Shown piece after piece: positions 24,454 to 32,996 of a DNA stretch of 64,000 nucleotides. The stretch comes from Streptomyces shenzhenensis (GTDB lineage Bacteria > Actinomycetota > Actinomycetes > Streptomycetales > Streptomycetaceae): positions 434,001 through 498,000 of the forward strand of contig NZ_JAJONF010000001.1 in the NCBI RefSeq assembly GCF_021462265.1, written 5' to 3'. The number at the start of each line of letters is the position of its first letter. The first letter of the stretch is position 1. A model generated the notes under the pieces. It saw nothing but the letters and a program-made list of their open reading frames with translations. It ran no database searches and had not been told where the DNA came from. The translations under genes and the position numbers were made by a program.

Positions 24454-25614
24454 GTGCCCGTGTCCCTGCCGAGAACCGCCCTCCTCGGCGGCTCCCTCGC
24501 CGCCGTAGCCGCGCTCGCCCTGAGCGGCTGCGGTGCCGCTCCCGACAACGCGTCGTCCACCACCTCCGGCGGCAAGAGCGCCGCCACCGCCACCTCCGCC
24601 GCCGACCTCGGTGGCATGGACAAGCTGATCGCCGCCGCCAAGAAGGAGGGCACGCTGCACATCATCGCCGTGCCCCGCGACTGGGCGAACTACGGCGCCA
24701 TCATCGACGGCTTCCAGAAGAAGTACGGCATCAAGATCGAGGACGAGAGCCCCGACGGATCCAGCCAGGACGAGATCAACGCCGTGACGTCGCGGAAGGG
24801 GCAGGACCGGGCCCCGGACGTGCTCGACCTCGGCTCGTCGTTCGCGCTCAGCGCGGCCCAGCAGGGGCTGCTCGCGCCCTACAAGGTGACCTCGTACTCC
24901 GACATCCCCGAGGGTCAGAAGGACGGGCAGGCCCGCTGGTACAACGACTACGGCGGCTACATCTCGATCGGCTGCGACGCGAAGCGGGTCAAGGCCTGCC
25001 CGACCACCTTCGCCGACCTGCTCAAGCCGCAGTACAAGGGCCAGGTCGCCCTCAACGGCAACCCGACCAAGTCCGGCTCGGCGTTCGGCGGCGTCTATGC
25101 GGCGGCGCTCGCCGAGAAGGGCTCCTTCGACGACATCCAGCCGGGTCTGGACTTCTTCGCCAAGCTGAAGAAGAACGGCAACTACACGCCCGTCGAGTCC
25201 ACCCCGGCCACCGTCGAGAAGGGCGAGACGCCCATCTCCATCGACTGGGACTACCTGAACGCCGGTTACGCCGACGAGTTCAAGTCCAAGGGCGTGGACT
25301 GGAAGGTGTCGATCCCGAGCGACGGCCAGTACGCCCAGTACTACTCCCAGGCCATCAACAAGGACGCCCCGCACCCGGCGGCCGCCCGCCTGTGGCAGGA
25401 GTACCTGTACAGCACCGAGGGCCAGAACCTGTGGCTCAAGGGGTACGCGCGTCCGGTCCTGATGTCCGCCATGGAGAAGGCCGGCACCCTGGACAAGACC
25501 GCCGCCGCCAAGCTGCCCGCGGTCACCGGCACGCCCGCCTTCCCGACCGAGGCCCAGCAGGACAAGGCCAAGACGGTGCTCACGACGGGCTGGTCGAAGG
25601 CCGTCTCCGGATGA
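24454..25614 (+). CDS. ABC transporter substrate-binding lipoprotein
   Basis: 386 aa. Signal peptide with lipobox LALSGC (Cys near residue 24), so a membrane-anchored extracellular binding protein. The mature domain looks like a class-F (iron/polyamine/2-AEP type) binding protein: KLIAAAKKEGTLHIIAVPRDWANYGAI, then a conserved YISIGCDAKRV and TPISIDWDYLNAGYA. GTG 24454 lies 5 bp after GGAG; GTG 24460 is an alternative. It is the first gene of an operon with two permeases, an ATPase and a hydrolase fusion; the stop overlaps the next ATG. Confidence 0.9.
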   Translation: MPVSLPRTALLGGSLAAVAALALSGCGAAPDNASSTTSGGKSAATATSAADLGGMDKLIAAAKKEGTLHIIAVPRDWANYGAIIDGFQKKYGIKIEDESPDGSSQDEINAVTSRKGQDRAPDVLDLGSSFALSAAQQGLLAPYKVTSYSDIPEGQKDGQARWYNDYGGYISIGCDAKRVKACPTTFADLLKPQYKGQVALNGNPTKSGSAFGGVYAAALAEKGSFDDIQPGLDFFAKLKKNGNYTPVESTPATVEKGETPISIDWDYLNAGYADEFKSKGVDWKVSIPSDGQYAQYYSQAINKDAPHPAAARLWQEYLYSTEGQNLWLKGYARPVLMSAMEKAGTLDKTAAAKLPAVTGTPAFPTEAQQDKAKTVLTTGWSKAVSG

Positions 25615-26510
25615 CGGCCACGCTCACGCGGGCCGACGTGGTGTCCGCCGCTTCCCAGAAGCGGCGGCGCCGCGCCCCCGGCTGGATCGCCGTGGTCCCG
25701 CTCCTCGTCTTCACGGCCGTCGCCTTCGGGCTGCCGGCCGTGGCCATGCTGAACGGCGCCTTCACGGTCAAGGACCCGACGAGCGGGGTCTCCTCGTACA
25801 CCGGGCGCAACCTCACCGACTCACTCCAGGGGCCGTACCTCACCGCGCTCGTCGGCAGCGTGAAGCTGTCCGCGCTCTCCGCCCTCATCGGCGCCGTCGT
25901 CGGGCTGCCGCTCGCCCAGGCCGTCGTCAGCTCGCGCTCCCGGGCACTGCGTGAGGCCGTGCTCACCGCCTCCGGTGTGCTCGCCAACTTCGGCGGCGTG
26001 CCGCTGGCGTTCGCCTTCGTGGCGACCCTCGGCAACGCCGGTGTGCTGACCGTGCGCCTGCACCTCGCGGACCACGGCTGGGACCTGTACAGCTTCTGGG
26101 GGCTGGTCCTCGTCTACCTGTACTTCCTGATTCCGCTGATGGTCCTCACCATCACCCCGGCACTGGACGGGCTGCGGGCGCAGTGGCGGGAGGCCGCGCT
26201 CAACAACGGCGCCACCGGCGTGCAGTACTGGCGGTTCGTGGCCCTGCCCGTGCTCGCGCCCTCGCTGCTCGGCGGGCTCGTGCTGCTCTTCGGCAGCGCC
26301 TTCGCCGCCTACGCCACCGCCGCCGCGATGGTCGGCAGCGCGGTCCCGCTGGTCACCCTGCAGATCGCCGACGCGCTCTCCGGCAACGTCCTGGTGGGCC
26401 AGGAGAACGTAGCCCTCGCCCTGAGCCTGGACATGGTGCTGGTGGCCGGCGTGGTGATGGCCGTGTACCTGCCCCTGCAACGACGGAGCGCGCGATGGCT
26501 CGACGCCTGA
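25611..26510 (+). CDS. ABC transporter permease, first subunit
   Basis: 299 aa inner-membrane permease of the binding-protein-dependent type with about six helices. The EAA loop, which docks the ATPase, is near residue 195 (EAALNNGATGVQYWRFVALPVLAPS). ATG 25611 overlaps the preceding stop (ATGA). It pairs with the second permease as a heterodimer, as in PotB/PotC- or PhnU/PhnV-type importers. Confidence 0.9.
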   Translation: MTATLTRADVVSAASQKRRRRAPGWIAVVPLLVFTAVAFGLPAVAMLNGAFTVKDPTSGVSSYTGRNLTDSLQGPYLTALVGSVKLSALSALIGAVVGLPLAQAVVSSRSRALREAVLTASGVLANFGGVPLAFAFVATLGNAGVLTVRLHLADHGWDLYSFWGLVLVYLYFLIPLMVLTITPALDGLRAQWREAALNNGATGVQYWRFVALPVLAPSLLGGLVLLFGSAFAAYATAAAMVGSAVPLVTLQIADALSGNVLVGQENVALALSLDMVLVAGVVMAVYLPLQRRSARWLDA

Positions 26511-27313
26511 CCCCCTGGCGCTGGGCCGTCCTCGGCCTGGCCGCCCTCTACTTCCTGGTCCCGCTGGGGGCCTCCGTCCTCTTCACGGTGGACGTGCCCG
26601 GCCAGGGCGTCACCTTCGACGCCTACACCCAGATCCTGTCCGCCGACGGGTTCGTGTCCAGCCTGTTGCTCTCACTGGAGCTGGCGGTCGCCACCATCGC
26701 CGTCGTGCTGCTGCTGACGGTGCCCGCCGTGGTCGCCCTGCGGCTCAGCGCGCCCAGGCTGCGCCCCGTGGTCGAGATCGTCTGCTCGCTGCCGCTGGTG
26801 GTGCCGCCGATCGCGTTCGTCGCCGGTATCGCGAGCGTGCTCAAGTGGGGGCCGGACCACCTCTCCCGGACCCCGCTCTTCGAGACCTTCGTCGCCATCC
26901 AGAACCCGGGCTTCCCGGTCGTCCTGGTCCTCGCCTACGTCGTGATGGCGCTGCCCTTCGTCTACCGGGCACTGGACGCCGGACTGCGCGCGATCGACGC
27001 GCGCACCCTCGTCGAGGCCGCCCGCAGCTGCGGCGCCAACTGGCCGCAGGCCCTCGTCCGCGCCGTCTTGCCCAACCTGCGGGGGGCGCTGCTCAACGCG
27101 GCCTTCCTCACGCTGGCCCTGGTGCTCGGCGAGTTCACCGTGGCGCGGCTGCTCGGCTTCGAACCCTTCGCCGTGTGGATCTACGACGTCGGCGGCTCGC
27201 AGGCCCAGATGTCCGTCGCCGTCTCCGTGCTCAGTCTCCTGGTGACCTGGGCCCTGCTCCTCGCGCTCGCCGGTGCCGGCGGCCGTGACCGTACCGCTTC
27301 CTCCCGGGGATGA
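26495..27313 (+). CDS. ABC transporter permease, second subunit
   Basis: 272 aa. Six-helix permease with EAA loop EAARSCGANWPQALVRAVLPNLRGA near residue 175. The start ATG 26495 overlaps the 3' end of the first permease by 16 nt, indicating coupled translation. Partner of the preceding gene; substrate specificity comes from the binding protein. Confidence 0.9.
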   Translation: MARRLTPWRWAVLGLAALYFLVPLGASVLFTVDVPGQGVTFDAYTQILSADGFVSSLLLSLELAVATIAVVLLLTVPAVVALRLSAPRLRPVVEIVCSLPLVVPPIAFVAGIASVLKWGPDHLSRTPLFETFVAIQNPGFPVVLVLAYVVMALPFVYRALDAGLRAIDARTLVEAARSCGANWPQALVRAVLPNLRGALLNAAFLTLALVLGEFTVARLLGFEPFAVWIYDVGGSQAQMSVAVSVLSLLVTWALLLALAGAGGRDRTASSRG

Positions 27314-27319
27314 GACACC

Positions 27320-28384
27320 ATGACCACCGCCACCCTTGAGAAGGCCGCCACCGTCGAGTTCCGGTCGCTTCGACGTGAGTTCGGCGCCACCGTCGCCCTC
27401 GACGGCCTCGACCTGACCGTTCACCAGGGCGAGTTCCTCGCCCTGCTCGGCCCGTCCGGCTGCGGCAAGACCACCGCGCTGCGCATGCTCGCCGGGTTCG
27501 AACACCCCGACTCCGGCGCCGTGCTGGTGGACGGCGAGGACGTCACCCGGGTCCCGGCGCACCGCCGTGACGCCGGGATGGTCTTCCAGTCGTACAGCCT
27601 CTTCCCGCATCTGAACGCCGTCGACAACGTGGCCTTCGGAATGCGGATGCGCAAGGTGCGCACGAGTGAACGGCGGGCGCGGGCCGCCGAGTTGCTGGAG
27701 CTGGTCGGGCTCGGTGACAAGGGGGAGCGGTTCCCGCACCAGCTCTCCGGCGGCCAGCAGCAGCGCGTCGCGCTGGCCCGCGCCCTGGCCCTGCGCCCCC
27801 GCGTGCTCCTCCTCGACGAGCCGCTGTCCGCCCTGGACGCCAAGGTCCGGCTCAGCCTCCGTGAGGAGATCCGCCGGCTCCAGCGGGAACTCGGCATCAC
27901 CACGCTGTTCGTGACGCACGATCAGGAGGAAGCGCTGTCCATCGCCGACCGGGTCGCCGTGATGCGCGCCGGGCGGCTCGAACAGTGCGCCGAACCCGCC
28001 GAGCTGTACGGCCGCCCGGCCACCGCCTTCGTCGCCGAGTTCGTCGGCACGATGAGCCGGATCCCGGGGACGGTCAAGGACGGCTCGGTCGAGGTGCTCG
28101 GGCAGCGGCTGCCGGCCGACGGGCAGGCGCCGGCCGCGGGCGAGGTCGACGTGCTCGTGCGGCCGGAGGCGGTCCAGGTGCGCGCGGACGGCGCCGGTAC
28201 GGCCACCGTCGTCGCCACCGCCTTCCTGGGCGCCGTCGTCCGGGTCACCGTACGGCTGGCCGACGGCACCGAGGCCAAGGCCGACCTGCCCGCCCACGAG
28301 GCCACCGGGCTGGGCGCCGGATCAGCCGTGAGCGTGTCGCTGCCCGAGCGGCCGGTGCTCGTGGCGGAACGCGTCCGGAAGTAG
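27320..28384 (+). CDS. ABC transporter ATP-binding protein
   Basis: 354 aa. Walker A GPSGCGKTT near residue 51, Q-loop MVFQSYSLFPH, ABC signature LSGGQQQR near residue 149, Walker B VLLLDEPLSALD and switch His in VTHDQEEA. A C-terminal TOBE-like regulatory domain starts near residue 255. It powers the two permeases. The combination (binding protein, two permeases, long ATPase with TOBE) fits the spermidine/iron/2-aminoethylphosphonate group. Confidence 0.93.
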   Translation: MTTATLEKAATVEFRSLRREFGATVALDGLDLTVHQGEFLALLGPSGCGKTTALRMLAGFEHPDSGAVLVDGEDVTRVPAHRRDAGMVFQSYSLFPHLNAVDNVAFGMRMRKVRTSERRARAAELLELVGLGDKGERFPHQLSGGQQQRVALARALALRPRVLLLDEPLSALDAKVRLSLREEIRRLQRELGITTLFVTHDQEEALSIADRVAVMRAGRLEQCAEPAELYGRPATAFVAEFVGTMSRIPGTVKDGSVEVLGQRLPADGQAPAAGEVDVLVRPEAVQVRADGAGTATVVATAFLGAVVRVTVRLADGTEAKADLPAHEATGLGAGSAVSVSLPERPVLVAERVRK

Positions 28385-28385
28385 C

Positions 28386-28424
28386 GCATCCACCAGGCCA
28401 GCAGTGCATCTACCAGCCGGCAGT
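28386..28424. repeat. 20-bp tandem duplication before the HAD::EEP gene
   Basis: GCATCCACCAGGCCAGCAGT (28386-28405) is followed directly by a 19-bp near-copy beginning GCATCTACCAGCCGG (28406-28424). A third fragment, AGGCCGGCAGTGAGG, overlaps the start of the next gene. Confidence 0.7.
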
Positions 28425-28474
28425 GCGGCAGCCCGTAGCGCTTCCGCAGGCCGGCAGTGAGGAACGACGACGAC

Positions 28475-29944
28475 GTGACCCCCCACCCACGACTCCCGCA
28501 CACCCAGGTTCCGGCCCGCCCGCCCTGGGCCGTCCTGTTCGACATGGACGGAACGCTCGTCGACACCGAGCGACTGTGGTGGGAGGCGGTGGAACAGGTC
28601 GCCGGGCGGCCGCTCACCCGGGCCGACGAACCCGAGGTGCTCGGCCGGCCGGTGGAGCACACCGCTGGCTGGCTCGCCGCCGCCACGGGCAGGCCGGCCG
28701 CGGCTCTGGCGGCCGGCCTGCACCGGGAGTTCGCGGCCCGCGTCCGCACCGGCATCGTGCCCCGCCCCGGCGCCCTCGACCTGCTGGACGCGCTGGCCGC
28801 GGCCGGCGTCCCCACCGCCCTGGTCACCGCGTCCCCACGCGCGGTCGCCGACCTCGTCCTCGACGCCCTCGGCCCGGACCGGTTCGCCGTCTCCGTCACC
28901 GCCGACGACACCGGCCGCACCAAGCCCGCCCCCGACCCGTACCTGGCAGCCTGCCGCGCCCTCGGCGTCGACCCGGCGGCCTGTGTCGCCGTCGAGGACA
29001 CCGAGACCGGGGTCGCCTCCGCCGAGGCCGCCGGATGCGCCGTGCTGGCCGTGCCCTCGCTCGCCCCGATCGGCGGCGCGCCCGGCCGGACCGTCCGTGA
29101 CACGCTGGTCGGGGTCACCCCGAGGGAGCTGAGCGAGATGGCCGTCCCGGAACTCCGCGTGATGTCCTGGAACCTGTGGCTCGGCGGCCGCCCGGTCGAC
29201 GACCACCGGGCCAAGCAGGTCAAGGCCATCATGGACGCGGGCGCGGACGTCGTCGGCCTCCAGGAGACCGCCGGGACCAGCGCGCGAGAACTCGCCGACG
29301 CCCTCGGCTGGGACCACCACACGGCGGGCGAGAACCTCGGGATCATCAGCCGCTTCCCGGTCACCGCCCGCCTGGGCGACCCGGACGTCGGCTTCTACGG
29401 AGCCGCCGGGGTGCGGATCGCCGTCCGCCCCGGCCGCGAGGTCGAGATCTGGACCGCGCACCTGCACTACACCCCGTACGGGCCCTACGAGTTCCATTTC
29501 GACGGGCTCGGCGCCGACGAGCTGATCGCCCACGAGGAGGTGCGGCTCGGGCAGATGCGGCAGGCCCTGCGGCGGATCGGGGACCCGGAGGTGCCCGTGG
29601 TGCTCATGGGGGACTTCAACTGCCCCTCCCACCTGGACTGGCCGGCGGTCCAGTGGCCGGTGACCAGGGCCGCGGAGGAGGCCGGGTTCCGTGACTCCTA
29701 CCGGGAGGCGCACCCGGACCCGGCCGCCGCGCCCGGCCACACCTGGTCGCCGATCCACCCGGTCCACGAGGACGGCGGCGGACGGCCCGAACCCCAGGAC
29801 CGGATCGACTACGTGCTGCACAGGGGACTGCGCGTGCTCGACTCCCGGACCTTGATCACCGGGAACCCGGCGCCCTGGCCCGAAGTGGCGGGCAACGACT
29901 GGCCCTCCGACCACGCCGCCGTCGTCACCGTGTTCGCCGTCTGA
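28475..29944 (+). CDS. Fusion of HAD phosphatase and endonuclease/exonuclease/phosphatase (EEP) phosphodiesterase
   Basis: 489 aa with two complete catalytic domains. N-terminal HAD hydrolase of the beta-phosphoglucomutase type: motif I FDMDGT with nucleophile Asp23, motif II LVTAS, motif III KPAPDP, motif IV VEDTETG (to about residue 220). C-terminal EEP domain from about residue 230: MSWNLWLGG, the metal-binding VVGLQET, IISRFPV, MGDFNCP, RIDYVL and terminal SDHAAVV, so all family motifs are present. No signal peptide, so cytoplasmic. Last gene of the ABC importer operon. Likely sequence (inferred): the EEP domain splits an imported phosphodiester and the HAD domain releases phosphate from the monoester. 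GTG 28475 has GAGGAA upstream; GTG 28457 is an alternative. Confidence 0.88.
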   Translation: MTPHPRLPHTQVPARPPWAVLFDMDGTLVDTERLWWEAVEQVAGRPLTRADEPEVLGRPVEHTAGWLAAATGRPAAALAAGLHREFAARVRTGIVPRPGALDLLDALAAAGVPTALVTASPRAVADLVLDALGPDRFAVSVTADDTGRTKPAPDPYLAACRALGVDPAACVAVEDTETGVASAEAAGCAVLAVPSLAPIGGAPGRTVRDTLVGVTPRELSEMAVPELRVMSWNLWLGGRPVDDHRAKQVKAIMDAGADVVGLQETAGTSARELADALGWDHHTAGENLGIISRFPVTARLGDPDVGFYGAAGVRIAVRPGREVEIWTAHLHYTPYGPYEFHFDGLGADELIAHEEVRLGQMRQALRRIGDPEVPVVLMGDFNCPSHLDWPAVQWPVTRAAEEAGFRDSYREAHPDPAAAPGHTWSPIHPVHEDGGGRPEPQDRIDYVLHRGLRVLDSRTLITGNPAPWPEVAGNDWPSDHAAVVTVFAV

Positions 29945-30423
29945 TCCCGCGGCGGGCGCCGTCCGCCCGTCAGGGAGCCGCGTCCGGTGCGGCCTGGCTC
30001 GGCGCGCCGCCCAGCCGGTCGTGGAGCTCGCCGCGGACGCCGGCCTGCCGCTCACCGTCGGACGCGTGCCGCCCGGCGATCGCGCAGAGGCCGGCCCGGT
30101 ACGGACCGATCCGTCGCGCCGGCCCGGTACGGACCGATCCGTCGCGCCGGCCCGGCACGGACCGATCCGTCGCGCCGGCCCGGCACGGACCGATCCGTCG
30201 CGCCGGGCGGCACCGGCCGGCCCGCCGCCACCCCGAGCCGCGGAAGGAGATCGTGGAGCGGCCGCGGGAGCTCCGCCCCCGCGCAACGAATCGCCGCCGT
30301 ACCCCCGTCGCACGCAACGAACCGCTCACCGGCACGCAACGGCTCCTTCTTGTCCGGCCCGGCCCGCCGACCGTACGGTCTAAACGGCCCCCCAGACCCC
30401 CTTTCGTACCGGTGAGGACCCGC
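29945..30423 (+). promoter_or_regulatory. davA upstream region: tandem repeats, CGCAACG direct repeats, promoter
   Basis: 479 bp without a supported gene. It holds four 28-bp repeats (30091-30202). Further right, the word CGCAACG occurs at 30282, 30313 and 30335, with spacings of 31 and 22 bp, close to three and two helical turns. A promoter-like pair TTGTCC (30350-30355) and TACGGT (30374-30379), 18 bp apart, lies about 45 bp before the davA start. The left 145 bp shows nothing recognisable. Confidence 0.5.
30091..30202. repeat. Four perfect 28-bp tandem repeats
   Basis: Units at 30091-30118, 30119-30146, 30147-30174 and 30175-30202 differ only at the tenth base (T, T, C, C). Each contains the hairpin ACGGA-CCGA-TCCGT. 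A period of 28 is not a multiple of three and no frame is conserved, so the array is noncoding. There are no spacers, so it is not a CRISPR array. Confidence 0.95.
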
Positions 30424-31212
30424 ATGCGCACCGCCCTGCTCCAGAGCTCCGGCCGCCCCGGCTCGACCGCCGAGAACCTCAAGGTGCTCGACGCCGCCGC
30501 CGGCCGGGCCGCCGCCGCGGGTGCCGCGCTGCTCGTCGCCCCGGAGATGTTCCTGACCGGCTACGCGATCGGCGACGACATCGCCCGCCTCGCCGAGCCC
30601 GCCGGCGGCGACAGCGCGGACGCGATCGCCGGGCTGGCCCGCCGGCACGGCCTGGCCGTCGCCTACGGCTACCCGGAGCGCGACGGTGACCGCGTCCACA
30701 ACTCCGCCCAGCTGATCTCCGCCGACGGGACCCGGCTCGTGAACTACCGCAAGTCCCACCTCTTCGGCGGCTTCGAGCAGGACCACTTCACCGCGGGTGA
30801 CCAGCCGGTCGTCCAGGCGGAGCTGAACGGTCTCACCGTCGGGATCATGATCTGCTACGACGTGGAGTTCCCGGAACTCGTCCGCGCCCACGCCCTGGCC
30901 GGCACCGACCTGCTGCTGGTCCCGACGGCGAACATGCACCCGTTCGAGCTCGTCGCCGAGTCCCTGGTCCCGGTGCGGGCCTGGGAGAACCAGATGTACG
31001 TGGCGTACGCCAACCGCGTCGGCCAGGAAGGGGAGTTCGAGTTCTTCGGGCTCTCCACGCTGGCCGGACCCGACGGGGTCGCCCGCGCCCGCGCCGGCCG
31101 CGGTGAGGAACTCGTCCTCGCCGACCTCGACCCCGCCCTGCTCGCCGCCTCCCGCGAGGCGAACCCGTATCTGAAGGACCGCCGCCCCGGCCTCTACGGG
31201 TCCCTGATCTGA
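30424..31212 (+). CDS. davA: 5-aminopentanamidase (delta-aminovaleramidase), nitrilase superfamily
   Basis: Hydrolyses 5-aminopentanamide to 5-aminovalerate and ammonia, the second step of the lysine monooxygenase route. 262 aa. The nitrilase triad is present: Glu in VAPEMFLTGY (about 38-47), Lys in NYRKSHLFG (about 108-116), Cys in MICYDVEFPE (about 142-151). From memory the sequence runs parallel to Pseudomonas putida DavA across its length, including YGYPERDGD, LVPTANMHP and the C-terminal PYLKDRRPGLY. ATG 30424 has GAGG seven bases upstream. The davB gene follows 71 bp downstream, which settles the assignment over a generic CN-hydrolase. Confidence 0.88.
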   Translation: MRTALLQSSGRPGSTAENLKVLDAAAGRAAAAGAALLVAPEMFLTGYAIGDDIARLAEPAGGDSADAIAGLARRHGLAVAYGYPERDGDRVHNSAQLISADGTRLVNYRKSHLFGGFEQDHFTAGDQPVVQAELNGLTVGIMICYDVEFPELVRAHALAGTDLLLVPTANMHPFELVAESLVPVRAWENQMYVAYANRVGQEGEFEFFGLSTLAGPDGVARARAGRGEELVLADLDPALLAASREANPYLKDRRPGLYGSLI

Positions 31213-31283
31213 CCTCTCCTGCTGCTCTTCCCCTTCCCCCGTTCTCGCTCTTCTTCCAGCTTTCCGCAAGGAGTCCGTACCCC

Positions 31284-32996
31284 ATGACGTCCACGGTGCC
31301 CAACGCCGTCGAGCACGCCGACGAGCAGCAGCCGCCGATCACCATGTTCGGCCCGGACTTCCCGTACGCCTACGACGACTTCCTCGCCCATCCGGCGGGC
31401 CTCGGGCAGATCCCGGCGACCGGGCACGGCACCGAGGTGGCCGTCATCGGCGGTGGCCTGTCCGGCATCGTGGCCGCCTACGAGCTGATGAAGATGGGCC
31501 TGAAGCCCGTCGTGTACGAGGCCGACAGGATCGGCGGCCGGCTGCGGACCGTCGGCTTCGAGGGCTGCGACCCCTCGCTGAGAGCCGAGATGGGCGCGAT
31601 GCGGTTCCCGCCGTCCTCCACCGCGCTCCAGCACTACATCGACCTGGTGGGCCTCGAGACCCGCCCGTTCCCCAACCCCCTCGCGGAGACGACCCCTTCG
31701 ACCGTCGTCGACCTCAAGGGCGAGTCGCACTACGCCGAGACGATCGACGATCTCCCGCAGGTCTACCGGGATGTCGCCGACGCCTGGAACAAGTGCCTGG
31801 AGGAGGGCGCCGACTTCTCCGGCATGAACCGCGCCATGCGCGAGCGGGACGTGCCGCGCATCCGCGAGATCTGGGCGAAGCTCGTCGAGAAGCTCGACAA
31901 CCAGACCTTCTACGGCTTCCTCTGCGACTCCGAGGCCTTCAGGTCCTTCCGGCACCGCGAGATCTTCGGCCAGGTCGGCTTCGGAACGGGCGGCTGGGAC
32001 ACCGACTTCCCCAACTCCATCCTGGAGATCCTGCGGGTCGTCTACACGGAGGCGGACGACCACCACCGCGGCATCGTCGGCGGCTCCCAGCAGTTGCCGC
32101 TCCGGCTCTGGGAGCGCGAGCCGGAGAAGATCGTGCACTGGGCGTACGGGACCTCGCTCGCGACCCTGCACGAGAACGGCGCGCCCCGCCCGGCCGTGAC
32201 CCGGCTGCACCGCACCACCGGCAACCGGATCACCGTGACGGACGCGGACGGCGACATCCGTACCTACCAGGCGGCGATCTTCACCGCCCAGTCGTGGATG
32301 CTGCTCTCCAAGATCGCCTGCGACGACTCGCTCTTCCCGATCGACCACTGGACCGCGATCGAGCGCACCCACTACATGGAGTCCTCGAAGCTGTTCGTGC
32401 CGGTGGACCGGCCGTTCTGGCTGGACAAGGCCGTCGACGAGAGGGGAGAGCCGACGGGCCGGGACGTCATGTCGATGACGCTCACCGACCGGATGACGCG
32501 CGGCACCTACCTCCTCGACGACGGCCCGGACCGGCCCGCCGTCATCTGCCTCTCCTACACCTGGTGCGACGACAGTCTGAAGTGGCTGCCGCTGTCCGCG
32601 CACGAGCGGATGGAGGTGATGCTGAAGTCACTCGGCGAGATCTACCCGAAGGTCGACATCAGGAAGCACGTCATCGGCAACCCGGTGACCGTGTCCTGGG
32701 AGAACGAGCCCTATTTCATGGGCGCGTTCAAGGCCAACCTGCCGGGCCACTACCGCTACCAGCGGCGCCTGTTCACGCACTTCATGCAGGACCGGCTGCC
32801 GGCCAACAAGCGGGGCATCTTCCTCGCCGGCGACGACATCTCCTGGACGGCGGGCTGGGCCGAGGGCGCCGTCCAGACCGCGCTGAACGCGGTCTGGGGC
32901 GTCATGCACCACTTCGGCGGAACGACCGACCCGGCCAACCCCGGCCCCGGTGACGTCTACGACGAGATCGCGCCGGTCGAACTCCCCGAGGACTGA
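31284..32996 (+). CDS. davB: L-lysine 2-monooxygenase (FAD flavoprotein)
   Basis: Oxidatively decarboxylates L-lysine to 5-aminopentanamide. 570 aa, amine-oxidase fold. FAD-binding GGGLSGIVAAYELMKMGLKP at about residues 52-71 is followed by the GG-doublet region IGGRLRT and the EMGAMRFPPSS substrate/flavin segment. The N-terminus (ITMFGPDFPYAYDDFLAHPAGLG) and C-terminus (GDDISWTAGWAEGAVQTALNAVWG) match P. putida DavB as I recall it much more closely than tryptophan 2-monooxygenase IaaM, a relative. ATG 31284 is preceded by AAGGAG. Operon with davA. The next enzymes (DavT, DavD) are not in the window. Confidence 0.9.
   Translation: MTSTVPNAVEHADEQQPPITMFGPDFPYAYDDFLAHPAGLGQIPATGHGTEVAVIGGGLSGIVAAYELMKMGLKPVVYEADRIGGRLRTVGFEGCDPSLRAEMGAMRFPPSSTALQHYIDLVGLETRPFPNPLAETTPSTVVDLKGESHYAETIDDLPQVYRDVADAWNKCLEEGADFSGMNRAMRERDVPRIREIWAKLVEKLDNQTFYGFLCDSEAFRSFRHREIFGQVGFGTGGWDTDFPNSILEILRVVYTEADDHHRGIVGGSQQLPLRLWEREPEKIVHWAYGTSLATLHENGAPRPAVTRLHRTTGNRITVTDADGDIRTYQAAIFTAQSWMLLSKIACDDSLFPIDHWTAIERTHYMESSKLFVPVDRPFWLDKAVDERGEPTGRDVMSMTLTDRMTRGTYLLDDGPDRPAVICLSYTWCDDSLKWLPLSAHERMEVMLKSLGEIYPKVDIRKHVIGNPVTVSWENEPYFMGAFKANLPGHYRYQRRLFTHFMQDRLPANKRGIFLAGDDISWTAGWAEGAVQTALNAVWGVMHHFGGTTDPANPGPGDVYDEIAPVELPED

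Noticed and set aside
24309..25610. Upstream extension of the first ABC permease frame
   Set aside because: This frame is the shadow of the substrate-binding protein gene; the true start is the ATG overlapping its stop at 25611.
30091..30202. Possible CRISPR array
   Set aside because: The 28-bp units are directly adjacent with no spacers, and there are no cas genes.
31284..32996. Tryptophan 2-monooxygenase (IaaM) and an auxin pathway
   Set aside because: The N- and C-terminal segments fit DavB better, and the partner is a DavA-type nitrilase-fold amidase rather than the IaaH amidase-signature enzyme.
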